Source: Anisakis pegreffii (taxonomy: Eukaryota > Nematoda > Chromadorea > Rhabditida > Anisakidae). Taken from it: DNA of 64,000 bases. The first letter of the stretch is position 1. Each line of letters begins with the position of its first letter. The position numbers were made by a program, and so were the translations under genes. This document shows positions 14,270 through 27,747 of the stretch, piece by piece. The notes under the pieces were generated by a model. It did not search any database. It was given only the letters and a program-made list of their open reading frames with translations, and was not told the DNA's origin. The stretch lies in NCBI GenBank assembly GCA_035041965.1, contig JAPYMA010002364.1, positions 1 to 64,000 of the forward strand, read 5' to 3'.

Positions 14270-14584
14270 TTGTTTGGACCTGTGTGTCCGAAGCGTTTAT
14301 GTCTTATCGTTAGATCCGTTCACGATAACGGAAAACACTTATTAGGGCGTATTCATGAACTTAGTCCTGCGTTGCCGGTTGATCAGACTAAGGAACGAGT
14401 ACCTGATTCAAATGCAAGCTACCGGTCGCCTCCTTCACCAAAACCATTCAGGTTGAATCCAACTTCAAAGAAAGAACACTCTTCATTCTTCTCATCTTTA
14501 TTAGCATTCCTTCACAGCGCTGTTCGGTTTCAAATCTATCGGCGAATTATTAGAAGCTTGCGTAGACACGAGGTATTCAGGTGA
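14270..14584 (+). CDS. possible exon of an unidentified protein
   Basis: An open frame preceded by an acceptor-like T-tract (tttttttttagc at about 14,228-14,239) and ending at possible donors gag|gtattc (about 14,573) or ttcag|gtgagg (about 14,580). The translation is hydrophilic and basic in its first two thirds (SYRSPPSPKPFRLNPTSKKE), followed by a more hydrophobic stretch, and local GC is higher than in the flanks. It lies upstream of and on the same strand as the headcase gene, but its donor phase does not join the first headcase exon directly. Function unknown; a chance ORF is possible. Confidence 0.27.
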   Translation: MFGPVCPKRLCLIVRSVHDNGKHLLGRIHELSPALPVDQTKERVPDSNASYRSPPSPKPFRLNPTSKKEHSSFFSSLLAFLHSAVRFQIYRRIIRSLRRHEVFR

Positions 14585-14589
14585 GGCGT

Positions 14590-17560
14590 TCACATGGATT
14601 CACACAAGGTGAAAAGGTTCACATTAAGCGATGTGAAAACATTTTTTTGCGTTTTCGAAATCTGACCTGCAATCTGACCTTCTTGACATAGCATGCAATA
14701 ATTGAAACTGTCTGTCTCATCATTGTTGAAAATTTCATTGAATCAAAAGTTTTCGTTTCCAGTTAGATTGTTGTTGAATTCAGCACCACCAAATTTTTTC
14801 ACATTAACAATTACAACACTTAAGAAATCGCTTCTTACCACCACCACCACTGTCTTTTGATGTATTTTGGAGTTACAAGCCGAAAACAAGGACGAAAAAG
14901 AAAAATGTTCAGCTCAATACACCACTAATGAAATGACGAGATAGAAACGTATAATCGCAACTTAGATTCGCAAAAATCATTTTAAGAACATTTCAGTTTC
15001 GATAAAAACTTACTCCGCTTTACGAACAGTTTTGATCAAGGTCAGAGATATTTCAAGTAATGTTTTCAAGCAAAACCAGACTTGTGAAAAGAGTAAAAAG
15101 GAGTATTCTTTTCTCACAGTCAGTGTACAGCATGATTTTCGAACATGCTGACGATAATTGACTGTGACGAAATATACGAAAGCACTCTTTTGGTCTTTAC
15201 TAAAGAAACGTTTCGTATTTTCTTTTCTTGATCACATTATTTTACGAAAACACTCAACAATAATCTGTCATTGAAACTTAAAACGCTATCAATAAAATTT
15301 TGTTTATTTTCTATCAATATGAACCAATATTCTACGCATACGTCATAAATTTACAATCGGAAAAATTGGGTCGGCTTTAGTGAACTAACTGAATTTTCAT
15401 TCATCGTTCAGGTGAGTGTGTGGATAGGCTCTACTCTACTCTTATAATCAATTGAAGTCACCTGTATTGTCATAATTAGCATTACTACTTTCGGATGATT
15501 CTCTTTTAGCGAATGTGGCAATGTTACTACTCTCTAGAAGGCTGTATGTTCCTGAGTTGATAGAATTGATTTGCATTTCAACCACTCGACGTACTCACCG
15601 TCAGCAAAACTCACTACGATGTTTCGTTGTTTAATGTCAATTAATTATTTACTTCTGTTTCTCCGAAGAAATATCTTCAAGGAAATAACCTATGCATTTT
15701 TGTGTTCATCACCTACGACAGAGAGTGGTTGAAAAGAGATGAGCTTTGGATGCGAATTGTTTGGTTGGGGTTAGTATTGCATCATGAACGTATTACGAAA
15801 TGTCGATGTCATGTGACGACGATTAGATTGTCAAGCGAATCACTTTTTTTGATTTAATAAGGTGTTAGGGCGAACGTGTTGGTTGTGCTGTTATCAGAGT
15901 GCTGCGGCTGCTGCTGCTGCTGATGCTTCTTTGAATCATTGATTTTATATTTGAAGTTACCATTTAATCAATGATGCTCTCTCATTCGTTCTTATTTTGT
16001 GTTATTCATTTATGTTCAACATGAAACATTCCAATGCACGCACACACAGTAAAAACTGGATGACTTGAAATGTTTCTAATGGAACGAGGAGATAACTGAG
16101 GAGGATTTCATTGGTATTGGTTAATCGCGATACAGAGAAAAATTACCTTAGAACATTTATCAGGAGGGATATTTCTGCAAATTTTGCAGCAATGTGTTAA
16201 AATTCTAATAGGATAATGATGCACTGTGAGTTCGTGTTATTGCGCTTTGTCGTTTTCGTTCTCAAGCAATCCATCCATCCATCTGTCGGAAATTCAAATC
16301 ACTTGTCAGCTGAGCACCGTGATTATGTGAGAACACTGAACATATCGGGGCATTTTGAGGAAAAATTTCGCAATGTTCTCTTGCAGACGTGCTGGCGGCG
16401 GGCGATTCGATTCTTCTTTACCTGTCGTTTTCAATTTTAATGATCCGATTAGAGTTTCATTACACTTTTGTTTACGCACACTTTCTTATCTATGAAAGCG
16501 ATTCACATTCGTCATATGAATGCGGTTACGTGGCTTTGCGGCATTTAGAGTTTTGTTACAATCAAAAGTTTCAGTTGTTTTTTCGCCCCAAAAAAGCCGC
16601 TCTTTACTCACTGAACCTTTATGATGTTAGTGTGGAATATCGTCTCTCAGTTTGTCTTCTATCATCCTCGTATTGCCATTCGAAGCAACGTTTTTTCGCT
16701 TATCGTAAGCTGAACACATTTGTCAGCTTGTTGCGTTGTTTAAAACTTTTACTCGCTTGCCACAATAAAAATCATCAGTAGTAGTGGTTTGTTGCTGCTG
16801 TTTGTCGAGCGAGCGAGCGAGCACATGGTCGTCGGTCTCGCTTATCAACTGTCACTGTGCGATTGAATCGTTCTATTTTCTTCATTGAAAACTTGATTGA
16901 TGCCTACCAAGTTTTTGTGCACGCACATTCACTTCAGCACTCAGAAATTGCACTGCATTAGCGTCGTAATCATAGAGAACAGATTTTATGTTGTTGCTGA
17001 GAAAATGATGTGAACAGTAATGGAAAATTTGGAAAATTAGAAAATTCTATTGAATGCGCATTGATCGTTGGTGTTTTTTTTTGCGAATAAAAACAACAAA
17101 CAAAAAACATTTTCTTCTACTACCACATCTTCAATATTCGTTCAGTTACTCGTTTGCTGCATCTGAACTAAGAGTTCGACAAATTATCGCCCATTGTCTG
17201 TGAGGATGGGTATTTTTTGTTGATTCTTTTCAACCACACCGATCCGATCTGATTCCGCCCAAATATTTCTCGCTTTTCAAATTTCTCCACTAAATCCTAA
17301 AGCGATAACTCGAGAAGAACTTTATGAATCGAGGGATAAACGAAAGTTTTTATTTGGTATTTGCTGAGCCTAATGCTGTGTGCGCGATTTTGCTGTTTCA
17401 CCGGCTTGAGCGGCTGATGTTGTGATTAGTTGCATTATTTATCAAAAAAAACGCATTTATGTGAATGTCATTTGGTTGAGGAGTGTTGTGAAGAAGTGGA
17501 ATGAAGTTCTTTTTTTTTCATCAATACATACAGTTTTTCTGCAAATGACCTCGATTTTTT
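14590..17560. other. no gene recognised
   Basis: Two overlapping + strand open frames at 16216-16440 and 16389-16781 are long but Phe/Leu/Ser/Tyr-rich, as expected for chance frames in T-rich DNA, and lack matching splice sites. Short simple repeats are present: gctgctgct-type at about 15,905-15,922 and (gagc)n at about 16,808-16,821. Confidence 0.4.
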
Positions 17561-17612
17561 CGATTTGTACGAAGATGATCTGTTTTTTTTCGAACCCTCT
17601 GCAGCGGTACTA

Positions 17613-17746
17613 ATGACACAGAGACGGCACCACCACAGTCTTCTGGGGTACCGGCGTAAGAGTGAGCCCGTAAATGAAATCCGTTTCTCCACACCGCCCA
17701 GCGTTGGTTGGGCTCCTACTACAACAAGAAACTTTTATCGAGGCGA
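17613..17746 (+). CDS. possible alternative 5' exon of the headcase gene
   Basis: ATG at 17613 opens a GC-richer frame of 44 codons that is basic and proline/threonine-rich (NEIRFSTPPSVGWAPTTT) and ends in a donor-like ggcga|gtaata with two bases left over. If the next exon used the AG at 18015-18016 instead of the ATG at 18036, one base plus in-frame codons would continue straight into the headcase start (…NFAMAFGKRPSNDRG). The joint is therefore phase-compatible and could give a longer N-terminus. The acceptor (aaggag) is weak and I see no homology to prove it. It could also be the first exon of a separate transcript. Confidence 0.35.
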
Positions 17747-18035
17747 GTAATATCTGCCTGAACGATTTGTTTAGCCAACAAATCAGTCAGCGTCCATTGG
17801 TTGCCCGCCGCGATACTTTCTGTGAATAATATGTGCTTTTGAGACGACGAACATCAATTATCATATTAACAATACGTTATACGATTCATTTGCATTTTAT
17901 AGAGTTTTGTGTGCAGCATTCAAATTTGTGAGCATTTCAGAGCGTTTGAATTGTTCATTTGATTGTCTGACGTGATACTGATCAGCGTGTTTGACGGGAA
18001 GTTTTTTGCAAAGGAGTGCTACTGCTAATTTTGCA

Positions 18036-21000
18036 ATGGCGTTCGGTAAACGGCCATCCAACGATAGAGGAGGTGACTGACTGAGTTCATTTCCGTTGTT
18101 TTTTACACTTTCTAGTTGGTGGTTCTCTTAGGAACTTGTTCGAAACTCATACTCTCAAGAGGTTTTCCTAGTAGAGGTTTGCTCTCTTACGTTAGGAAGT
18201 TCAGAAAGATGAATGCGCTTTGCTGCAAAAGAAAGCTTTTTTTTTGGTAGGGGAATACGGTTTTTTTTGAGATGTGAGTAGTGTCGTTCAAGGAGCGGAA
18301 GGAAGTATTCCTAGAACGATTGGAATATTTTATAAATTTCTCAAACCTGTCCTTGTTTATATATGGCTCGTTTTTGTAGATGGTCATCATAAGAATTCAT
18401 CGCAATATATGAGTGGTGAGGAAACAAATCTGAAAGGATGTCCAATACCGTTGCCGTCCGGATGTGTGACAGGTAGGAATTGAATTGCTGTTTTGATCAA
18501 TTGTGCTTGTTTGCGTGTTTCGTCTATTCTCATTTGTTCTACGGAACGTTCCCGCAGGTAAATGATATTGCAATTTCCCATGAATTGTGTTCCATCAAGT
18601 CACATGATATTATTTGTTATTGTCAATGAATGTTGATATCCAGTCGATTTGTTAAAAAAAATCTTTTCGATGAGCTTTTCATTGCTACGGACTCAATGAG
18701 TCCAAATAGCTGTGCGTTTGTTTCCTTGTATGTAATGAAATGTGAAACACGATTGAATGATCAATAAATTATTTGCTCCGTGTAAGATGAATGATGCCAT
18801 TTTTCTGCTCTTTGAAATCGCCTTTAGTTTCTTTCATAATCAATTTTTGGGATAATCTGGGAGAAAAGCAACGTTATTGATAGATAGACCTATCGCCGAA
18901 CAGGGTATGGAGAAGAGAATCAAGTTCGTTATGTGTTTTCGAAACTAGAGGATAACAACAATACCTACTAGTGCATACTACTAATGATTGTCCTTGTGAA
19001 CTAGATTAATGAATGATGAATGATGTTGCTCAGATTGTTCACCACCTAAATCACTGAAAGACGGTATAAAAATGGTGTGTAGCAACACAAAATGTCAATT
19101 CAAGAATACGTTAATGCATCGTGAATGTTTCGAGCATCTCGAGAATTATCTCGTCAAAATTATGAGCGCTATGGGTTAGTTGATCTTGTACGCTCTTGTA
19201 AATTGAAATCACCTCATATGATCATCGTTGCCCACTTTTATCTTATAATTGATCATGCTCTTTTCGCTGAGTCATCTAAATGCAAGGGGATAATTTGAGT
19301 AAAAATCATGCTCTTTTCGCAACAATAAACCAATTTTATTTCTTTTGCTATGGAAATGCACGAAGTCATTTTCACATTGTTATTGTTGTTTCGTTTTTAC
19401 CGACCGCTTCATTGAACAATAAGCCTTCAAAATTGTTGCGCAATTTTTTGATGTGCATAGAATTTTTCGTAAGCGAGCAATTGACTAACATTCCCTCATG
19501 AGTTCAGGATCGGCACGAGCCTGGACGGATGCGCAGAGGCGATCGAATTTGTGGGATAAGAAGGGACTATCGTTGATACAAAAGCTATGTCGTTGTAAGT
19601 GTGGAATGGGTTTGTTACGACTCGATAGAAGTTGCCCATCTTCAGGTAGTGTTCTTGTGCTCATCGCCTGATTATTTGTATTCTTTGCTTTCCAATTAAG
19701 TTTTAACGATTTGGAAAATTAACTGATTGATTCGAGAGAAATTTCTAGCGGATGATAGAGAAGCAACACCAAAGACAAGGAAATCGAAAACAAAGAAGCT
19801 ACCAAAATTGAATTTCAATGGTCCGTCTACTGCGGCGTTAAGTGATGAAAAATCAAACAGCGAGAATTTCATCACCAAGTTAGCTATTTTTCGTGCTTCT
19901 CGATGGCAACAAATAACTCATTCCCCGTCTAGCAAACGTTTCACTATTGTTGAAAATTCGTTATTGTATAATTTGTCGGATTCGATGCGTGAAATGTGAC
20001 TGGCAATTGAATTGTGCAGTAATGTCTCGTTTATATTTCGGTTGAACACTGCAAAAAAAGCCACTGAATTTCTTACTCGTCTATATTAGTCTGCATTGAA
20101 AAAGCCACGAAAAAATGCCGTTTCTCATTCTCTCCACACATATTTAGTTGCATACAGTAGTAGTGACGTGACGTACATAGTAGTAGTGTACTCTGAATCT
20201 ATCGCATTTGCTGCTTTTGTTGGTCATTCTCGCAAAACGATGCGATTCTCACCGTACTATCGCCATTATTGATATGCAGCTGATAAAGTTTATAGAAAGT
20301 TAAAATTATGCTCTATGTTGCTGAAATGGACGAATGTTTGACGTATAGATAACATGTGAATCTCGTGGTTTACACAGAAATGCATCACTGCAGTAGTTTG
20401 ATTGCTCAGAGCGTTTCTCTCTCAATTCTGAATAATTATTTGCAGTTGAATGTAGCACTGTTGATTATGATGATCGATTATAATGATTATGAATGATTGT
20501 GATTATGATCGATGATTAATCGATGATTTGATTATGATTATTACTTTAGTGATTATGATCGATTATTAAGCCGTAAGAAAACCATGAATTTTAGGAGGAA
20601 ACAACACCTGCCATACGCTTCATCTACTTCCTCTTCAACATCATCGTCACATTATCGTTCCAATTCACTCAATTTGCAGTCATCAACGAAGCTAACGTTT
20701 TCTCGAGCATCTGAGGTACATCACTGGTTGATCATTCCTTGTGAAATGATCTATTCATATCGTACGATTTCTTAATGAGATATCCGACGAGTGCTTTCAT
20801 TCAGTAGTCTGAATATTGTACAAACGAGCAGTTAGATAATTATTTGTAGGCGACCTCGTTTATTGCCTGAATTTCTTTGAAAATTTCCATATTTTTAGCG
20901 GCTGTCCGGGCAAAATTCGAATACGTCCAACACACCTCACCAATCAGGTTAGCATTTTCGTCTGCTTTTTTTCGTTCAACGATTAACTTTCAAAAAGTGT

Positions 21001-22868
21001 TGTATGTGCCAGCGAATTTCATTTAAAAAAACTGAATCAGTTACGGAATCTTCTGAAAAACTAATGTTAAAGGATTTGATCGTAACTGAGTTAAACTTTA
21101 GTATGGATCACAAATTTGTCTACCAGACCAGAACCAACGGCATTCGGTGCAAGACGACCAAGTGGTCAGATCACTTACGCGGAGGCAACGATCGGTAGCG
21201 CATCGCATAATTCAGATTGTTCTAGTGAGGTACATTGATCGTGTACAATTTAATGCCTGTCACTAAGGCGACACTATCGTATATTGCTTCAAATTCTGAT
21301 CGCAAATCTGAATTTTTTACTTCAACTAAATTTGTGTTAGCAATCGTTCGTTTAAAATTGTTGTGTTCAACAATTGTTCATTTGTTTGGAATAATTTGCG
21401 ATTATTCGAATTTTTTGTTGAAATAATTTGTGATGGATGAATTTTTATTGTAGTTCTAAATGATTTTTCTGACAACACATTTCTAAGACTGAAACGAAAT
21501 ATCGCAAACAACGTTAATTTGATGATTTCAGGGCGATGGTTCATCCTCACTAGGTGACGGCTCTTCCACATCGCGTCGCGCATCAAATGCATCTGATTTC
21601 ACATTTTCAGACATCACTGAATCCCTAACTGACTCCTATCGACGACTATCATTTGATGACGATCAAACGGTTCGTAAAGTTTCATTTTCACTTTTCCTAT
21701 TCCGAGTTCACCACAACGGGCAGCAAACATTCCATACAGATTCGGTGAGAAATTTTTCCGGTGTGATGCAAATATTTGTTTTGACACACCAGAATTTTAG
21801 GTATTCCATTCGATGCCTGTTGATTCCACCGAGTTGTTGAACTCAAATCAGCGACAAAGACCAAGTTTTGGTAAGTTTATGAGAATTAGTTCATCCTCTT
21901 GTGCTTGAAACGAAAAAATGCGATTCAACTGATCTTTTCCCTTTTGCGTTTGAATTTTCCAGCAGCTCACGTCAATTAAATAAGCAGTTGTAAGAGATTT
22001 CCATGATGGTTCGGCTGGCAAACAGCAATCTGCTACGAGTACGCACAAGCGATCTCGTTATCATGGCCGCACTTTCTACTTCCGAAGTGTTTAAAGGTCT
22101 CTCGCAGCTGCTCCTCTGAAGGGCCTAGCAGTCGTTCTGAAATGAAATTTTGAGCCATTTGCAAATTTTTTGATATTCCATTTTATAATTTTCAGGAGTA
22201 AACGCTATAAATTTGGATATAAGTTCTGTATTGCTTTCTCCACCCATAACACCGCCAATATGCTCAGAAAATGGCGATGTAAGTTGCGTAATTGATTGCT
22301 TCATTTGCCTGCAAGAACGATTGAGTTCAACTGAATCGATGGCTGGTATTGCCCTTACGAAGAAAAAAAATACATGGAGATGAAAGGGATTATAAATCAC
22401 AGATGAAATGTCATCTGACATATTCAGCGTTCTCTGTTCAGTTCACTATGACCTTTTCATCTGCCCTTTGTGGGAATAGCATTTGAGAAACAGTGTGGTG
22501 TAGGGTTTCTTGTGGATGGACCCATGTTAGGCAGCCAGCCTTGAATGAATCTGATAAGGGAGACGACTGATAAGTAGTTAGACGGAGGCCAGTGTTATGG
22601 TGTATCTCCGAATTCAAGTTTAAACGATAGGGATGCATTTTGTTATAATCACCAGTAAAGAATACTCTGAACTCGATTTCACTGAATGCGAATTTAGGAT
22701 GTTTGTGAGTCGTCACTAAAAACTGAGTTGTCAAATCAATCGGAGGAGGATGCGGATAGCTATGTACAAACAGAGGAGTTACGTTGCTATGATCTATTCA
22801 GTGGACAATCGTTTTGTTTGGGCGAGAAGCTGGTCGGCGAATTGTATTTCCCGGGAGCGATCTGCTAA
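18036..22868 (+). CDS. headcase (HECA) homologue, 12 exons
   Basis: Headcase proteins are conserved animal regulators of growth and proliferation; in Drosophila headcase acts with Unkempt downstream of TORC1. Phase-consistent exons: 18036-18072, 18380-18472, 19061-19174, 19508-19645, 19749-19878, 20595-20715, 20899-20947, 21132-21229, 21532-21669, 21801-21870, 22196-22278, 22728-22868, about 403 aa. Residues about 30-130 carry the N-terminal Cys/His-rich headcase domain: GCPIPLPSGC, then MVCSNTKCQFKNTLMHRECF, then SARAWTDAQRRSNLWDKKGL and CRCKCGMGLLRLD, which parallel the fly MHRECFEHWEQ, RARSWSDRQRMQNLWTKKGY and CKCGRGHLRKD. A basic KTRKSKTKKLPK follows, then a long Ser/Thr-rich region (SSTSSSTSSS; SSSLGDGSSTSRRASNASD), a proline motif LLSPPITPPI and an acidic segment before LRCYDLFSGQSF. 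The donor of exon 5 (aa|gttagc) was chosen by phase and is uncertain. The last exon's acceptor (actgag) is weak, and its TAA at 22866 may result from a frameshift. Family identity is secure; the 3' half is less so. Confidence 0.88.
20461..20575. repeat. degenerate gattatgatcgat simple repeat
   Basis: An imperfect array of gattatgat, cgattat and atgatt words lies in the intron just before the sixth headcase exon. Low-complexity, intronic, with no coding sense. Confidence 0.7.
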
Positions 22869-25800
22869 ATCCAATGTGCCGCTGCATGTAAAGGCACATA
22901 GATATGCACGAACCAGTTTCGGCAAGAGCTTTCCTCCTGCGCTTCTCGTTCGATGATCAATCACTCAGAACCATCACTTCTGTGTGTTTATAAACTTTTA
23001 CCGTCGCCGTGTTCATGCGTACGAATCTGATTGTGTATACATATGTGTAGATTCATTTTAACATTTTAATCCGAACTATCATAATGAATCTTTTCGTCGT
23101 TACACGATGATATTATTAATGTTATTGTCGTCGTTCATCACTAATTATTGGCTCCATCTAAACTCTCATCAATTTGCTGTCATCAATAATCATCTGTTTG
23201 CTTCATTTCATATCATCCGCTTTTGTGCTCGGTTATGAGCTTGAAATTACTGTTACGGTTCAAGTGCACAACAGATAAGCGTAGAAATTCCTTCGGTTTT
23301 TATTGTAGTCCTTTTAATGGTCTAGCTCATCAAAGTGACCTGGCGATTCGAACATGTTTAGCAAGATAAGTCTGGAGGGAACCATAAGTGAGCTTGCGTT
23401 GATCCCAGTAAACGAAGCTTAAGTTCGTTTCACTGATCCATAAGAAAAGAAAGCGAAAAGAAATGTCATAAACAATTGATTCCACTCGACCGGAGGGGTA
23501 TGGCTTTGGCTACGGGCTTTCATATCGCTGAGAATAAGTTGACTGATTAGAAGTGGAGGAAACTGATGATAATTTGTTTGTTTGTTTGTGTTATTTGTCG
23601 TCTCCTTAATTGTCGTTATTACTTTAATCGAGAGTTTACACATCATATAAGTATTGTACAATAATATCGTTGAATTCGTGAAATTGCGTTGAATTGTTCT
23701 CTTCTTTTTTTTTTGCTAATTTTAGTTCACATTAGATGACACATGCATGTGCGAGTGCATTAGGCGATTAATTACTTACAATTAGTTGATTTTCTGTTAG
23801 ATTAGATTCTGTTTTCATTTCATTTGACGTTTCGTTTTTCCGTTAGCGAACAATCATCAGTGCATCTGCTTTCCTCTTCTTGTTTTGGTTTTTTTTTTCA
23901 CGGGTATCCTTTGCTGTTTTGTTGTGCGAATGAATGGGATGCCAGCAGCTCTATGTAATATTTTCTGAGCGTATTATTTGGAGCACTACAAGAGTCACTT
24001 GTTACGTTTTGTGCGATGAGTAGTAATCTTCTGCATTTAGCTTGTGGGTTAAAGTTTAAGCTTGCTGAGCTTTTACAGGCTCTCCTGTGTCGTCTCAAAA
24101 GTTTCTGCCGATTTTTTGCTTTTTCTCACAGATGATTGGCAGGGATTATCGTTTATTCCTTGATCCTCTTGTTTGACTTAATGAAAAATCTTACTAGGAT
24201 TTACTAGTTTGGGAATGAATTTGAACTGTTTGTTATAATTCTGAGAATAGGAGATATTTTTATTGCGAAAATGACAAATTCTTAAAAGTGGCTTGTGAAT
24301 TTTGCGGGCAGTTCACCGTAATTGACTCCAAATGATTCGTATGAAATGATACGTGAGCGAGTGACTCTTCGGCTGCGGTGATTCGATCTAGGTTGGAAGG
24401 CTTTCACGTGTTATGTTTCACCTTGAGGTTAATTCTGTCTCTGAAAAGGAGGAGAAGGAATGAACTGTACAAATAATTCAAATCGGTTCATTGATCCTCT
24501 TGCCATAATGTTCAGTTCTTGGTTGAGACATTTTTTTCTCGAATCATTGGTGGCGTGTGCCTTATGCGATAAGTTTATTGTCTGGGGAGATGAATTCGAG
24601 TCAAATTCATGATTACTTGGGAAATTTAGTTGGCAAAAAATGAAAAGGATGCTTTTGATTTGATAGTTGTTCCAATTTTCCGCAGTGAATGAAGGGAGGA
24701 AGGCAACAATCGCAGTAGAAGGGTGAATTTTTCGCCATTTACCATTTCCATTCATTATATTTCCACTTGATCGAATCATTTGTACCTCAGTACTGCAAGA
24801 TAGATATTGTATTTGATTGGTAACAACTTTTCACTTGAACTCGTCAAGAGAAGCGAACGAACGCCTTGTTGTGTGATGCTCTCAGCTTCTCTGAGTTTTA
24901 TATGTTCAGTTGTTTGTTTGTGCCATGTTTAGTTCTTATTTTCTGACTGTAATTTGTTGTTAGTCGTTGAACATTAATATACTTATATTAGTTTATTGTT
25001 CTTCATCTCTTAAATTTTGTTTGTTCATTCTTTTGAAGTTCCATTCTCGTCTGCAAGTGTTAATTGCTTTACAGATGTTCTACAATTGACTCACGCTTTT
25101 GATCCCTTTGATGTTTTTTTCCCGAAAAGCTCATCTTTTATCCATTAATTAGTCTGCCCAATACTTATCTGTTATCCATTTATCCGGTTTTGTGAATTTC
25201 AGCTTTGAATCGTGTGCTTTTGTTGAATTATTGAATTGCTTAGGGATTGTCGGATTGTTCGTTCAATAAGCCATCAAATGTCTGTTCTGATCGCGGCAAC
25301 TATTCACTAATAATTTTGCTAGTTCAACGATTACTGCTGTCAGCAACAATCACTACTCTCCAATAATATCACCGTGTTATTGTTATTCTCCATATCGTCG
25401 CTCCTCTGTTCATTTCCTACCCATCCAGAAACATCATCATCATCATCATCACAGCAACTGAACTGAACGCTTCAAATAATACCTTTCATCACCGTTGTTA
25501 AACTTCAAAACACTTTGATAACCCATCATCTCATATTATTATCAATTATGACTGCAGCTTTTTTTTGTTTTCGCAGGTAATTTAAATGTGCTGGTATTGT
25601 TGTTGTTGTTACTGTTCTGTTTTTTGTTGATGCTCTTACCCATTATTGCTTGTTCATGATGAAATTTTGAATTTGTATTCGACTTCACGCAGTTCAGTTT
25701 CTTATTTGGTGGCTCTGATTCGTTGCTGTGCCACTCAAGATTCGCCATCAAACACACATTACCGTATTTTCAGGTTAACAGCGAATTACTTTTTCAGATG

Positions 25801-26899
25801 TGTTTCGTTTTCACGTCAGATCAAAAAATGAATTATAAATCGGGAACCGACTGGTTTGGAAGGACTGTTATTGCTCATTCGGGGTAAGGTTAATTGATGA
25901 GGCAAGCGAATCAGTGTTGAATGGAATAGGAATTGGTTTGCAGTTAGTGTTTACTGATATTGCCTCCTCCTATCAGCTGAGCATCGAAATATTATCTATA
26001 CTGAATTTTAGATGGAAGGAGGCCTGGAACTTCCATTTGATAGTCTTATCCTGAACGGATAGCTCTGGATTGTTTGTAAACTTTGAGGCTTGATGATTTT
26101 GCGATGAGTACAGCGTGAAGAATAATTCGTTGCTTGTATCTTAGCATGGGTGGATTTCTGACTAGTCTTCGTATGTGATGAAGTGGTACAGTGGTTCGTT
26201 TATTGCTCTCAGCGATAGCTCTGAACATTTATCACCGTCACAACAGAGTACAGTTGAAATTGTCAGATCATGTTTGGAGCATGTTATCGACCACCTCATC
26301 ATTATGTTTTTAGTAGAGAGATGATTTCTTGAATATGAGCACGTCCTCGACTAATATGGAAGCCATTAACCCGTCTGTATCAAGTAGAGTTTATCTCGGT
26401 GTGACAGAATTTGCATTAACAGTCGTCACACAAAATTAGATTGTCTCTTCCGCAAAGCGCAGCATACCAACCAACTCATTATGATCACGGCACTTCGAAA
26501 GTGAAGCATCAATAACAGAAGATCATTAACTCTAATTCTAACTATTCGAACTAGCAGGTCAATGACGTATTATTATCAGATGTTCCACGGCTAGTTTAAA
26601 CCATCATGGATAAGATCTGATGATGAATAGAGGTGCTTTGCGTTTGATCGAGTATCTGTCTGTTACGAACAATAGTGCCAATAGTGATGATAGCGTTCGA
26701 TCATTCAACTAAAAACGAACACTTACAAATAAATACTCCAACAATCATGTGGGAGTCATGCTGACCGACTAGAATCGGAAGGCAAACGCGAAAGCGCAAG
26801 CAACCAAAATTTTATCTCTAATCGTCAAATATGAGCACAGGTATTTGCCGATTCACTACGACGATTGGGACCGAAATGACTGGCTTAATTTAGATTTGG
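22869..26899. other. intergenic, no gene recognised
   Basis: Apart from the open frame that overruns the headcase stop to 22956, I see only chance-like ORFs. The longest is on the minus strand at 24429-24779 (116 codons), with no splice support or recognisable motif. A short cat/atc microsatellite lies at about 25,431-25,452. Confidence 0.4.
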
Positions 26900-27322
26900 T
26901 CATACGGCTGACTGCAGTTCTGAATTATAATGCCACGAACATTCACATTTCCATGTTACGATTAAACGCAAGTGATTTGCTGTGGAAGTGTTCATTATCG
27001 ATACCTTACACATAAACCTTACGACGTTTCTCAATTCCAATCGTGTAACTAGATAAGATCTGAGTCGCTCAATTTCAATAGTAATGTGTAATGAATATGG
27101 CTTAGCGTGAACCTCATTCATTACAACTAGCACTTACATTTTGACGTTATGAATAGGAGCATTTAGTCGATCAAAAATTTTGTTACGTAACCGATCTGCA
27201 CTGACATTCTTCAACAAGTACGTCTTATAATTGAGACTAAAAGGTATCAGCCAGCATTCGTTCAAACGTCTATCAACAAAGAAGTGCTTGCTCCACAAAT
27301 CCCCAAAGCATAAGCGCGTCAT
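26900..27322 (-). pseudogene. unidentified coding-like frame interrupted by one TAA
   Basis: On the minus strand one frame stays open for about 140 codons, broken only by TAA at 27134-27136. That TAA overlaps a consensus donor (AAAAT|GTAAGTGC), so the upstream part could be an exon ending there rather than a broken gene. The upstream half reads as a mixed-charge globular sequence (LLKNVSADRLRNKIFDRLN). The downstream half contains ITIEIERLRSYLVTRLELRN and a second donor-like aag|gtatcg. I recognise no family. Alternatives are a two-exon fragment, a decayed gene or chance. Confidence 0.3.
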
Positions 27323-27747
27323 ACGCTAGCTACATTTACAATCGAGATGTTGAATTTTAGTGTTGGGATTGTCGCGACTGGGAGTCGCGAGAGAGAGAAT
27401 TAGTAAAAATTAGAAACTGAAAAGATGAGAAGTTTGAGGTAATTGAACGATTAAACGATTTGATAAAACCCTATCAGTCGTTACAGGGATTGAGAATCGA
27501 TTGTTAAATTTATCTACTTTGGTGACCGATGAGCAGATGTTCAATGTTTCAGTAATAATATTTCAAGAATAATATTTCAGTAATAAAGTCCACTTTGTTC
27601 TTTGATTAAAAATGATGAATTTTAATGAATGTTCTTCAAATAGAAACATTCGTGCCCAATAATTGAAAATAAAATTGCGTTTTCTAATGATTTCGCATGT
27701 TCCGTTTGCTTCTCACCTTTTGATTCGGATTGATCGACGTGCTGCTC

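Noticed and set aside
16216..16781. Two long overlapping + strand ORFs (74 and 130 codons)
   Set aside because: Composition is dominated by Phe, Leu, Ser and Tyr as expected from T-rich non-coding DNA; no splice signals or recognisable motifs.
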